IMG/VR virus record: IMGVR_UViG_3300009155_000224
Coordinates: 1-25,992 of that record
Source: a virus
Length of the DNA stretch: 25,992 nucleotides
Direction: 5' to 3' (one strand)
The notes below the pieces were generated by a model that searched no databases, had not been told where the DNA came from, and saw only the letters and a list, made by a program, of their open reading frames with translations. The position numbers and the translations under genes were made by a program. This document shows positions 1-7,769 of this stretch, one piece after another (the first letter of the stretch is position 1; each line of letters starts with the position of its first letter).

Positions 1-1060
1 AGCGGAACTGGTAATGTATTTGCCACTAACCTAACTGGTACTTTACAAACAGCCGCACAAACAAATATTACCTCAGTGGGTACACTGGGCAGTTTAGCTG
101 TCACTGCAAACGTAACCGGTGGAAACATATTAACAGGTGGATTAATAAGTGCCGCTTCAAACATCACTGGCGGCAATGTAAGATTTGGTACTGGTGTTGT
201 GAGTGGTACAGGCAACGTATTTGCCACTAACTTGACTGGTACCTTACAGACAGCAAGTCAAACTAATATTACCAGTGTAGGCACATTGGGTAGTTTGAGT
301 GTGACAGCCAACGTAACTGCTGGCAATTTGACCACAAACGGCATTGCACGCATTGGTACATTTGACATTACCAGTAACAGTATCACATCAAGTAATTATA
401 CCATTGTTATTGATCCAAACAGTCCTGGCAGTGTTGATGGCGAAGTTATTATCCAAGGTAACCTGGTTGTAAATGGTAACGTGACCTATATCAACAGTAA
501 CAACATAACCACAAACGACTTAACTATTAACATGGCCAACAATGCAGCCAATGCAACTGCGGCCAACGGTGGTGGCATTGGAGTTGGCCCAGCAGGTAGT
601 GAATTCATCAGCTTAACCTATAGCAGTACTGCCAACACCTGGGTGGCCAGCAATGGCATGCAGGTACAAGGCATACTGAGTGCAAGCGGTAATATCACAG
701 GCGGTAACATATCAGCAACCGCTCATACAGGAACCACTGTCAGCGTAACTGCAAACGTAACCGGTGGCAATGTTGTATTTGGCACAGGTGTTGTAAGTGG
801 CACTGGCAATGTATTTGCTACTAACTTGACCGGTACCTTACAGACTGCAAGTCAAACAAATATTACCTCAGTGGGCACACTAGGCAGTTTGGCTGTTACA
901 GCAAACATCACTGGTGGCAATGTGTTATTTGGCACAGGGGTTGTAAGCGGTACTGGTAACATAACTGCCACAAACTTGACTGGTACTTTACAGACTGCAA
1001 GTCAAACAAATATTACCTCAGTAGGCACACTGGGCAGTTTAAATGTTACAGCAAACGTAA
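1..1060 (+). repeat. Degenerate in-gene beta-repeats of the fibre
   Basis: Four copies of a unit beginning SGTGN(V/I) and running into TASQTNITSVGTLGSL start at about bases 1, 202, 796 and 946. The last two are 150 bases (50 residues) apart. The DNA of the copies is very similar but not identical, which suggests duplication followed by drift or gene conversion. Such repeats are common in phage fibre shafts. Confidence 0.85.
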
Positions 1061-2325
1061 CAGGTGGCAATGTGTTATTTGGATCTGGGGTTGTAACTGG
1101 AACTGGCAACATAATTGGTGGTAACATACGCACAGGTGGCCTGGTCACTGTGACCGGTAACGTCATGGCTGGTGGATTCCAATACGCCAACGGCAACCCA
1201 GTACAAGGATCGGGCGCACAAGGAACTACAGGCACACAAGGAACTGTTGGTGCACAAGGCACAACTGGCGCTCAAGGTACCACAGGAACTCAAGGTGCAA
1301 CCGGTACCCAAGGCACAAACGGCACCCAAGGCACTACCGGAGCACAAGGCACTACCGGAGCACAAGGCACAGTTGGTAATCAAGGTAACCAAGGTAATCA
1401 AGGTACAACAGGTACCCAAGGAACTACTGGTGCTCAGGGAACTGTTGGTAACCAAGGCAATCAGGGCAATCAGGGCACAACAGGTACCCAAGGAACTACT
1501 GGTGCTCAGGGAACTGTTGGTAACCAAGGCAATCAGGGCAATCAGGGCAATCAAGGAACAACAGGTACTCAAGGCGCCACGGGTAATCAAGGTAATCAAG
1601 GTAATCAAGGCACCACTGGTACACAAGGTAACGCTGGTACAAACGGCAATAATGGTAATCAGGGCAATCAAGGTACCGTTGGTACCCAAGGTACTCAAGG
1701 TACCGTTGGTAACCAGGGCAATCAAGGAACTACTGGTAATCAAGGTAATCAAGGTAATCAAGGACCAACTGGACCAAGTACAGCAATCAATGCCACAGCA
1801 GTCACCACTGGCACATTCTATCCTGTGTTTGTTTCTGGTGCTGGAACACAGGCCACTCCAAGTATACGAACTGCAGCCACAGCGTTCAGCTTCAATGCCG
1901 CAACCAATGTGCTTCAGGTTACAGCAACCACAGCACAATACGCCGACTTGGCAGAATGTTATGCAGCCGATTTTGAGTATGCTCCTGGAACAGTATTGGT
2001 ATTTGGCGGCGCAAACGAAGTCACAATCAGTACTACACTGAGTAATCCTGCTGTGGCTGGCGTGGTCAGTACAGAACCAGCTCACTTGATGAATACGTTT
2101 CAATCTGGTAAAAATATAGTGCCAGTTGCGTTGGTTGGTCGTGTGCCGTGTCAAGTCACAGGCAATATAGCCAAAGGAGATCGTTTGGTAACTGGTGATA
2201 TTCCCGGAGTGGCTGTACGATTAGATCCTTCCGTATATCAACCAGGATGCCTGATTGGTAAAGCCCTACAAGATTATGACAGCGAAACAGTTGGCATTAT
2301 TGAAGTGGCAGTAGGCCGAGCATAA
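1..2325 (+). CDS. Collagen-like phage tail fibre protein, 5' end outside the window
   Basis: The reading frame is open from base 1, so the 774 residues seen are the C-terminal part; the first in-frame ATG at 76 lies inside a repeat and is not a credible start. Order of parts: beta-type repeats with the core TASQTNITSVGTLGSL (bases 1-1060), about 63 uninterrupted Gly-X-Y triplets (1213-1779) of GTQ, GTT, GNQ and GAQ type, then a C-terminal globular domain (about 1930-2322) starting YADLAECYAADFEYAPGTV and ending in EVAVGRA. That last domain recurs at the end of phage fibre proteins and resembles Peptidase_G2-like or chaperone-type fibre tips. The product is probably a trimeric, receptor-binding or decorating fibre on the virion. 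Proline is absent from the triplets until the last two, which is unlike animal collagen. Fibre identity is strong; the exact receptor role is inferred. Confidence 0.85.
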   Translation, partial: SGTGNVFATNLTGTLQTAAQTNITSVGTLGSLAVTANVTGGNILTGGLISAASNITGGNVRFGTGVVSGTGNVFATNLTGTLQTASQTNITSVGTLGSLSVTANVTAGNLTTNGIARIGTFDITSNSITSSNYTIVIDPNSPGSVDGEVIIQGNLVVNGNVTYINSNNITTNDLTINMANNAANATAANGGGIGVGPAGSEFISLTYSSTANTWVASNGMQVQGILSASGNITGGNISATAHTGTTVSVTANVTGGNVVFGTGVVSGTGNVFATNLTGTLQTASQTNITSVGTLGSLAVTANITGGNVLFGTGVVSGTGNITATNLTGTLQTASQTNITSVGTLGSLNVTANVTGGNVLFGSGVVTGTGNIIGGNIRTGGLVTVTGNVMAGGFQYANGNPVQGSGAQGTTGTQGTVGAQGTTGAQGTTGTQGATGTQGTNGTQGTTGAQGTTGAQGTVGNQGNQGNQGTTGTQGTTGAQGTVGNQGNQGNQGTTGTQGTTGAQGTVGNQGNQGNQGNQGTTGTQGATGNQGNQGNQGTTGTQGNAGTNGNNGNQGNQGTVGTQGTQGTVGNQGNQGTTGNQGNQGNQGPTGPSTAINATAVTTGTFYPVFVSGAGTQATPSIRTAATAFSFNAATNVLQVTATTAQYADLAECYAADFEYAPGTVLVFGGANEVTISTTLSNPAVAGVVSTEPAHLMNTFQSGKNIVPVALVGRVPCQVTGNIAKGDRLVTGDIPGVAVRLDPSVYQPGCLIGKALQDYDSETVGIIEVAVGRA
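1213..1779 (+). repeat. Collagen-like Gly-X-Y repeat tract, 63 triplets
   Basis: Every third codon is glycine for 567 bases with no break. X and Y positions are mostly Thr, Gln, Asn, Ala and Val; proline appears only in the last two triplets (GPT, GPS). Collagen-like tracts of this kind form trimeric shafts in phage fibres. Confidence 0.95.
1405..1548 (+). repeat. Perfect 72-base tandem duplication inside the collagen tract
   Basis: Bases 1405-1476 and 1477-1548 are identical, both beginning acaacaggtacccaaggaac. The unit encodes 24 residues (8 triplets), so the duplication keeps frame and triplet phase. The identity at synonymous positions points to a recent event. Confidence 0.9.
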
Positions 2326-2339
2326 AGAGACAAAAAATT

Positions 2340-2374
2340 TATACTATCATTTAGCTGTCATAAATGATAGTATA
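2340..2374 (+). promoter_or_regulatory. Long perfect hairpin ending at the start codon of the GH130-like gene
   Basis: Bases 2341-2353 (atactatcattta) are exactly complementary to 2361-2373 (taaatgatagtat), with a 7-base loop gctgtca. Pair 2340/2374 extends the stem to 14, so the A of the ATG lies in it. No Shine-Dalgarno sequence is visible outside the stem. On the reverse strand the stem is followed by a run of six T, as in an intrinsic terminator, but no reverse gene ends here. The hairpin may end the fibre transcript, protect its 3' end, or mask the next start. The structure is certain; its role is not. Confidence 0.75.
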
Positions 2375-3378
2375 TGAATCTCTCACAAACAATCAAAAAA
2401 TCAGGCCTGGTAAAATCTGCTATTGAGCAAGGTGGTAGCATACATCCACTAATTATTCCAGCCGAACTCACAAACGGAACTGGGCTGATGAATCCCAGCA
2501 TTTACGTGGACAATGGTCAGTTGATATGTAATATACGACATGTAAATTATACCTTGTATCATTCAGAAAATAAAAAATTTCAACACAGATATGGACCTTT
2601 ACAGTATCTGCACCCAGAAAACGATCGTAATCTACGCACCTGGAACTTTTATTGTACTGTCAATGACGATCTATCCTTGAATCAGATTACCACAATAGAC
2701 ACTTCAAAATTAGACGTAGATCCAATTTGGGAGTTTGTTGGGCTTGAAGATGGTAGATTATTCCGTTGGGACAATAAACTATTCCTAAGTGGTGTGCGAC
2801 GAGACACTACCACAAACGGTCAAGGCCGTATGGAACTCAGTGAACTCAATGTCAAAACCAATGCAGTAAGAGAAATCAAACGCACACGGATGCCAGCGCC
2901 AGGTGCCAATGCTACCTATTGTGAAAAAAATTGGATGCCTATTATAGATCAGCCCTATCACTATGTCAAATGGAGCAATCCCACAGAAGTAGTACGATTC
3001 AATCCCGAAGACGGCTCTACAACAACAGTGCATCTTGATCAAAGTAAATTTATATCCGGACAACCCGATTTCAGAGGCAGTAGCCACGTGATACCATACG
3101 GCGATCACTATCTGGCCTTGATACACGAAGTCAATCTGTTCAAGAGTGAGACTGGTGAAAAAGATGCAACCTATAAACACAGATTTTTAGTTTGGGATCG
3201 ATCGTGGAACATCGTAAAATTCACAGATGCATTCAGTTTCATGAATGCCGATATTGAATTTTGTTGTGGTGCTGCATTTTTCAAAGATGATTTATTATTG
3301 AGCTTTGGTTACCAAGATAACTGTGCGTTTATATTGAGAATGCCTAAAACTATGCTAACAGAATACCTAGGAGTTTAA
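2374..3378 (+). CDS. GH130-like beta-propeller protein (glycosidase or glycoside phosphorylase fold)
   Basis: A 334-residue protein with no signal peptide or membrane segment. Its repeated blade-like segments and motifs recall the five-bladed propeller of GH130 mannoside phosphorylases: WEFVGLEDGRLF near residues 119-130 (family usually E-D-P-R), RGSSHVIPYGDHYLALIHEV near 232-251, and CCGAAFFKDDLLLSFGYQDN near 297-316. If active, it would act on a sugar; alternatively it is an inactive propeller that binds or helps position glycan. It starts directly after a long hairpin and is followed one base after its stop by the fusion enzyme at 3380, so the two are surely co-transcribed. The family call rests on motif resemblance only. 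Confidence 0.5.
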   Translation: MNLSQTIKKSGLVKSAIEQGGSIHPLIIPAELTNGTGLMNPSIYVDNGQLICNIRHVNYTLYHSENKKFQHRYGPLQYLHPENDRNLRTWNFYCTVNDDLSLNQITTIDTSKLDVDPIWEFVGLEDGRLFRWDNKLFLSGVRRDTTTNGQGRMELSELNVKTNAVREIKRTRMPAPGANATYCEKNWMPIIDQPYHYVKWSNPTEVVRFNPEDGSTTTVHLDQSKFISGQPDFRGSSHVIPYGDHYLALIHEVNLFKSETGEKDATYKHRFLVWDRSWNIVKFTDAFSFMNADIEFCCGAAFFKDDLLLSFGYQDNCAFILRMPKTMLTEYLGV

Positions 3379-3379
3379 C

Positions 3380-5254
3380 ATGCTGATCCAACGCCTACAC
3401 GAATACATACAGAATTATAACTCGGCACAGGCCAATTTTAACCTGGGTCTCGAATATGATTCAATTGGCCAAACTGGTGCCGCCATCAGTTTTTATCTAC
3501 GCACAGCCGAACGATCACAAACCGATCTAGAACAATACGAAGCCTTGCTAAGAATGGCCTTGTGTTTTGAAAGACAAAAAACTCGAGACGACACAGAAAA
3601 AGTCATCCTACAAAAAGCCATCAGTCTCATGCCCAAAAGACCTGAAGCATACTTTTTATTGAGTCGCTTGCACGAAGTCAAAAAAGAATGGCATGATTCT
3701 TACACCATGGCCAACATTGGTCTAAGTAATTGCGAGTTTGATTTGCCTCCGTTGACCACAGATGTACAATATCCTGGATACTATGGACTGTTATTTGAAA
3801 AAGGTGTAGCTGCCTGGTGGGTAGGGCAGACCGAACAGTCCAGAGAAATCATGCATGATCTAAAGTTCAGTTACCGGATGAGCGAAATGTTTTTAAATTC
3901 AGTCAACAGGAATCTTGGCAGCATTGGATGGCCCAATACTACAACACCGTATACAGCAGATAAACAATTGGACGCCAGGATACAGTTTGCTGGCATTGAC
4001 GCCATTGAAAAGAATCATGCGCAAAGTTATCAAGACATGTTTGTATTGTCTGCTACTAACGGTAAACGTAACGGGCGTTACTTAGAAATTGGCAGTGCAG
4101 AACCTTTTAAAAACAACAACACGGCCTTGTTGGAAACTGCGTTTGGCTGGACCGGCGTTAGTATTGACATAAATCAAAAGGTAGTGACAGAATTTATGGA
4201 AAAACGTAACAATCTTGTGTTCTGTCTAGATGCCACCAAGGTTGATTATGCAAAATTCCTACTTACGCTAGGTTTTTCCGGAGATCTGGATTACCTACAA
4301 ATTGATTGTGATCCGCCCACGTACTCGTTTGAAATACTAAAACGTATTCCATTTGATCAATATAGATTTGCCGTGATCACGTTTGAACACGATTACTATG
4401 TTGACACTAAAATAAGAGATCAAGCAAGAGAATATTTACTATCAAAAGGTTATGTGTTAGCGGCTGGCGATATAGCCTACAATCATACACACAGTTACGA
4501 AGACTGGTGGATACATCCAGAATTGGTCAGTGCAGACGTACAGGCTCACTTGGTAGACAGCACAGACGGATTGAAATTTGCTGGTGATTACATGTTCCCC
4601 ACAACAGCCAAGCCAGTTAAACCGCCTGTGGTTGAAGTGATCAATCGACACCGGGTTGGGACTAGATCCACAACCAATATAGTCAATCCTGATTACATGA
4701 AAGGGTTCTGGGTAGTGGACAATTTCTATCAAGATCCGGATGCCATACGAGCATTTGCACTAAAGCAAGAATATGAACCCAGTGGACCTGGCAAGCCCTA
4801 CATTGGTAGCAGAACCTACAAACAATTTTTATTCCCTGGACTCAAAGAAGAATTTGAATATATTATGGGAGAGAAAATCACTGCCTGGGAATCACACGGC
4901 ATGAATGGTCGATTCCAGTTCAACATCGAAGGTGAACCCTTGGTTTATCATGCGGACACACAAAAATGGGCTGCCATGTTGTATCTCACACCAGGTGCTC
5001 CACATGAATCGGGCACCATGACACACGCACTCAAAGGCACAGACATACGGCACCGCAGTCATCCTGAGTTTGGACGTTGTTTTAGGTCAGGAGCAAGAAA
5101 TCTTGACAAGACGCCATTTGAAGATGTTGACATCATTGGCAATGTGTACAATCGCCTGTATATATTCAACGCTGGATACTTACACAGTGCCTGTGCGTAC
5201 TTTGGATGGACTCCTGAAAATTCTCGCTTGTGGCAGATGTTCTTTTTTGATTAA
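3380..5254 (+). CDS. Three-domain enzyme: TPR repeats, FkbM-like methyltransferase, 2OG-Fe(II) oxygenase-like domain
   Basis: A 624-residue protein. Residues 1-115 are helical TPR-like repeats (for example AQANFNLGLEYDSIGQTGAA), probably a protein-binding platform. Residues about 232-370 carry an SAM-methyltransferase core of FkbM type, with GRYLEIGSAEPFKNNNTALL and later DLDYLQIDCDPP. Residues about 440-624 look like a 2-oxoglutarate/Fe(II) dioxygenase: H524 and D526 (motif YHADTQKW), distal H602 (AGYLHSA) and R616, in the order and spacing expected for iron and 2-oxoglutarate binding. A Shine-Dalgarno AGGAG at about 3369 supports this start. It sits between the GH130-like gene and a possible glycosyltransferase, so a role in modifying a sugar or a virion protein is likely. 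The fused substrate is unknown. Confidence 0.65.
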   Translation: MLIQRLHEYIQNYNSAQANFNLGLEYDSIGQTGAAISFYLRTAERSQTDLEQYEALLRMALCFERQKTRDDTEKVILQKAISLMPKRPEAYFLLSRLHEVKKEWHDSYTMANIGLSNCEFDLPPLTTDVQYPGYYGLLFEKGVAAWWVGQTEQSREIMHDLKFSYRMSEMFLNSVNRNLGSIGWPNTTTPYTADKQLDARIQFAGIDAIEKNHAQSYQDMFVLSATNGKRNGRYLEIGSAEPFKNNNTALLETAFGWTGVSIDINQKVVTEFMEKRNNLVFCLDATKVDYAKFLLTLGFSGDLDYLQIDCDPPTYSFEILKRIPFDQYRFAVITFEHDYYVDTKIRDQAREYLLSKGYVLAAGDIAYNHTHSYEDWWIHPELVSADVQAHLVDSTDGLKFAGDYMFPTTAKPVKPPVVEVINRHRVGTRSTTNIVNPDYMKGFWVVDNFYQDPDAIRAFALKQEYEPSGPGKPYIGSRTYKQFLFPGLKEEFEYIMGEKITAWESHGMNGRFQFNIEGEPLVYHADTQKWAAMLYLTPGAPHESGTMTHALKGTDIRHRSHPEFGRCFRSGARNLDKTPFEDVDIIGNVYNRLYIFNAGYLHSACAYFGWTPENSRLWQMFFFD

Positions 5255-5273
5255 CTAATAGACAGGTAAAATA

Positions 5274-5936
5274 ATGGACGCACGATTTCGCAAAGACTAT
5301 CCGGGAGAATTTGTAATAACCAATTCACGTTGGGCTGGTGGAAAACGAGAAGAAACAAGAGAGTGGATCGCTAATCCAATTGAGAATCATCATATCAGTG
5401 GACGTGCTGCCTGCCTAGGACACACAGCAGAAAGACAATATTTTGACTACACACGATTACAACATCATCGTGGCGGACTATTGGGATCAAAAAAATTACA
5501 AACTTATGGTGTAGGAGACGTGGCCTTGGAGATGCGATTGGATTTTGCTGTAGAAACACGTCGTGATAACTTGGCACAATTGGTTGAATCGGGATACGCA
5601 AAAGATAATATTGTGTACACTGATGCCAGGAATTGTATCGCCAATCCAGGAGAGTTTTATCTTATCCCACACAGACCAAAATTTCTTGACTTGGTCATGC
5701 TGATGTATCTTGCGGCCTTTGATGGACATCAAGAAATATTCATGCTAGGCTATCATCGAGATACCGAGGCCGGGCACCCGGGTTGGATTAATCAAGTTTG
5801 TGATGTGATGCGGTCATACCCTGGAACACAGTTTACGTTTGCTGGTGTGCCAAGTAATGTGCCGGACGTCTGGTTAGACTTGCCTAATGCCAGAGCAATC
5901 AACTACCCAGACTTTATAGGCTACTGCGATATTTGA
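5274..5936 (+). CDS. Putative glycosyltransferase-like protein (DUF115 or GT42-like), uncertain
   Basis: A 220-residue protein without membrane segments. I do not recognise it firmly. The segment MYLAAFDGHQEIFMLGYHRD (about residues 143-162) resembles the Rossmann-type core strand of DUF115 and sialyltransferase-like proteins, where a similar A-x-x-x-G-x-x-E-I-x-x-x-G pattern precedes an Asp. The upstream stretch ACLGHTAERQYFDYTR could be part of a nucleotide-sugar site. It starts 19 bases after the fusion enzyme, with a weak AGG ribosome site, and completes a three-gene forward cluster. Its end overlaps the convergent Nudix gene by 16 bases. It could equally be an unrelated small Rossmann-fold protein. 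Confidence 0.35.
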   Translation: MDARFRKDYPGEFVITNSRWAGGKREETREWIANPIENHHISGRAACLGHTAERQYFDYTRLQHHRGGLLGSKKLQTYGVGDVALEMRLDFAVETRRDNLAQLVESGYAKDNIVYTDARNCIANPGEFYLIPHRPKFLDLVMLMYLAAFDGHQEIFMLGYHRDTEAGHPGWINQVCDVMRSYPGTQFTFAGVPSNVPDVWLDLPNARAINYPDFIGYCDI

Positions 5937-6361
5937 ATCTGGGCTTCCATGGTATGGATCTTGTCTTGCACTGCATCAAAATTCACAGTTGACCATAAGC
6001 CTGGATGCAACGGCTTAGGCCAACTGCCACTGGCAATCCATGCCCAGCCTTGATGTTCTTCATTTAAGACTGGAACAAATTCTCTATCCACGCTACAAAA
6101 AAATGTATGATAAGCAAAGCCTTGATCGGCTGTGGTAAACTTTTCCAATGGAACCAGTTTCAAATAATCAGGCATTGTGCCTAGTTCTTCGGTACATTCT
6201 CTTGTGATGGCCTGCATCAGGGTTTCGCCTGGCTCTACTCTACCACCGGGCAATCCCCAGGTATCGGGGTGCTTGGTATCATTCCGCATGAGATACAGGT
6301 AAGTGTTGGTAGCCACACTGTAAAACCAAATGCCCACGGCATTTACAATACCAGTGTCCAT
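5921..6361 (-). CDS. Nudix hydrolase
   Basis: A 146-residue protein with a complete Nudix box G-x5-E-x7-R-E-U-x-E-E-x-G-U at residues 40-62 (GGRVEPGETLMQAITRECTE and following ELGT). The Glu residues of this box bind Mg2+ for cleavage of nucleoside diphosphate linked to another group. Substrates could be oxidised dNTPs, nucleotide sugars, or capped RNA; the sequence does not decide. A strong ribosome site (AAGGGAGG) lies 3 bases before ATG 6361. It overlaps gp15 by 19 bases and is the last gene of the reverse operon, and it ends across the end of the forward gene at 5936. Placing such an enzyme behind tail completion genes is odd; nucleotide-sugar breakdown would fit the neighbouring glycan-type genes but is speculation. 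Confidence 0.9.
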   Translation of the reverse strand: MDTGIVNAVGIWFYSVATNTYLYLMRNDTKHPDTWGLPGGRVEPGETLMQAITRECTEELGTMPDYLKLVPLEKFTTADQGFAYHTFFCSVDREFVPVLNEEHQGWAWIASGSWPKPLHPGLWSTVNFDAVQDKIHTMEAQIQISQ

Positions 6362-7767
6362 AGGCCTCCCTTGTATAGGCCTTGATAACTCTTGACCCAG
6401 GCTTCGCCAGTCCAGCGATATTGTAATTCTGTAGTTATGTTTGTGACATACTGATCGTTTGCAGGACTGCTAGTACTGTCAAACGTCACAATCCAGCGAT
6501 AACCATCCCATTCTATAATGTCGTTGGCATTGGCAACCATGGGTTGTCCTTGATCCCCGGTCCAGGATTCAGCAGTTGTGCCATCCCATGAACCTGTTCC
6601 TTCGGTTAGGAGATATCGTGTAGGTCCCAGTCGGGTAAGTGTTGATACTAATATTGGTTCGGGCAGGCCAGCTCCGGGTCCACTGGCCAATGGATTGATT
6701 ACTGCCTCAACTGGTGACAAGGTGTTGGCTGGAACAGTGTCAATGTTTACGTTCCACAATAAAAATCTATCATCGCTTGGATCATAAGTCACAGTTCCAA
6801 TCACATCTGTGCCATCTGGTTGTTCTAGACTTATGTAACTGATCCCAGGCCGTAATGTACCATATAAACCAACTACGGAATGCCACATGAGATTGCTGGC
6901 CGGACTGTCTGGCGGTGTTAAACTGGCATTAGATTCATCAATTACTTCAGGCTCACGCAGGACCTGTAGAGTATTGTTGATCAACAGTACCTGATAGTTA
7001 AATGGTGTAAACGCTTGTCGTGTGCCAAGCAATAGATCGTTGTCGGTGATAGCTAGGCTAGCATCACCGTTAGCATCATAGATGCTGGCTACAATACGTT
7101 CAACAACACCCAATTTCTTGACCTTGGCTGGACTAGATATCCACATGGGTAATCTAAAAGTCAGGGTAGCTATGTCAATGGCTGATTCGGTATTGCCTGC
7201 CCCAATGCTACGACTTGACCAATTGACGTCTTCTAAGTAAATCGTAGTTAAACTTGTCCAATCTATGTAGTTGTCAGTACTTTGTAATTCTAAACTGGGA
7301 TTAAACAATACTAAAATTTGTTCTAGCAACTGCATTTTTTGATTGGTATTACTTGTCCACATGTCCAACTTTAAGGTCAGTTCAAACGGCACTGGCATTA
7401 GACGATCTATACTAAACGCATTGCCTTGAGTAGTTTCGTATGTGTCAGTCATGCTATCATATGTTCTTTGCCGTACCGCTATAGTACTGACAAAGTTGGG
7501 TTCCTGGATCATGCTACGATTATATTTGAGATCAGTGATGTAAAAAGTCATTAATGGAGTACTGGGCAATTCGTTGGCACTGTTTTGTTGTATGATAGTT
7601 TGTGCTTGTCGACTGCTGTCACCATAACGAACTGGAACACGCACTAGGGTATCGTTTTTGCCTTCTTCGTTACGACCATACTCGACCTGGAAGTTACTAA
7701 AGATCCTGGCGAACTGCAACAAGAAACGACGTATTTGTTCGTCATAAAAAAATTGTGTAACTGCCAT
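6343..7767 (-). CDS. gp15: T4 gp15-like tail completion and sheath stabiliser protein
   Basis: A 474-residue protein. The N-terminal ~230 residues match the gp15 pattern: FYDEQIRRFLLQFARIFSNF at the start, then VRVPVRYGDSSRQAQTI, STPLMTFYITDLKYNRSMIQ and WTSNTNQKMQLLEQIL. T4 gp15 (272 residues) forms the ring that caps the tail and joins it to the neck. The remaining ~240 residues are an extension not present in T4, containing a WDGYRWIVTFD segment near residue 420 like one in gp14 here. ATG 7767 is preceded by AGGAT six bases upstream, which overlaps the stop of gp14. It forms a reverse operon gp14-gp15-Nudix. Confidence 0.85.
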   Translation of the reverse strand: MAVTQFFYDEQIRRFLLQFARIFSNFQVEYGRNEEGKNDTLVRVPVRYGDSSRQAQTIIQQNSANELPSTPLMTFYITDLKYNRSMIQEPNFVSTIAVRQRTYDSMTDTYETTQGNAFSIDRLMPVPFELTLKLDMWTSNTNQKMQLLEQILVLFNPSLELQSTDNYIDWTSLTTIYLEDVNWSSRSIGAGNTESAIDIATLTFRLPMWISSPAKVKKLGVVERIVASIYDANGDASLAITDNDLLLGTRQAFTPFNYQVLLINNTLQVLREPEVIDESNASLTPPDSPASNLMWHSVVGLYGTLRPGISYISLEQPDGTDVIGTVTYDPSDDRFLLWNVNIDTVPANTLSPVEAVINPLASGPGAGLPEPILVSTLTRLGPTRYLLTEGTGSWDGTTAESWTGDQGQPMVANANDIIEWDGYRWIVTFDSTSSPANDQYVTNITTELQYRWTGEAWVKSYQGLYKGGLWTLVL

Positions 7768-7769
7768 GG

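Noticed and set aside
1172-2041. A 289-residue forward open frame inside the fibre
   Set aside because: It lies in another frame over the same repeats and its product is a repetitive Lys/Val/Leu string with no family-like segment.
1075-2154. A 359-residue open frame on the reverse strand across the collagen tract
   Set aside because: It is cysteine- and leucine-rich low complexity and mirrors the glycine codons of the real fibre gene; it has no ribosome site. The reverse frames at 24912-25331 and 25338-25826 have the same origin.
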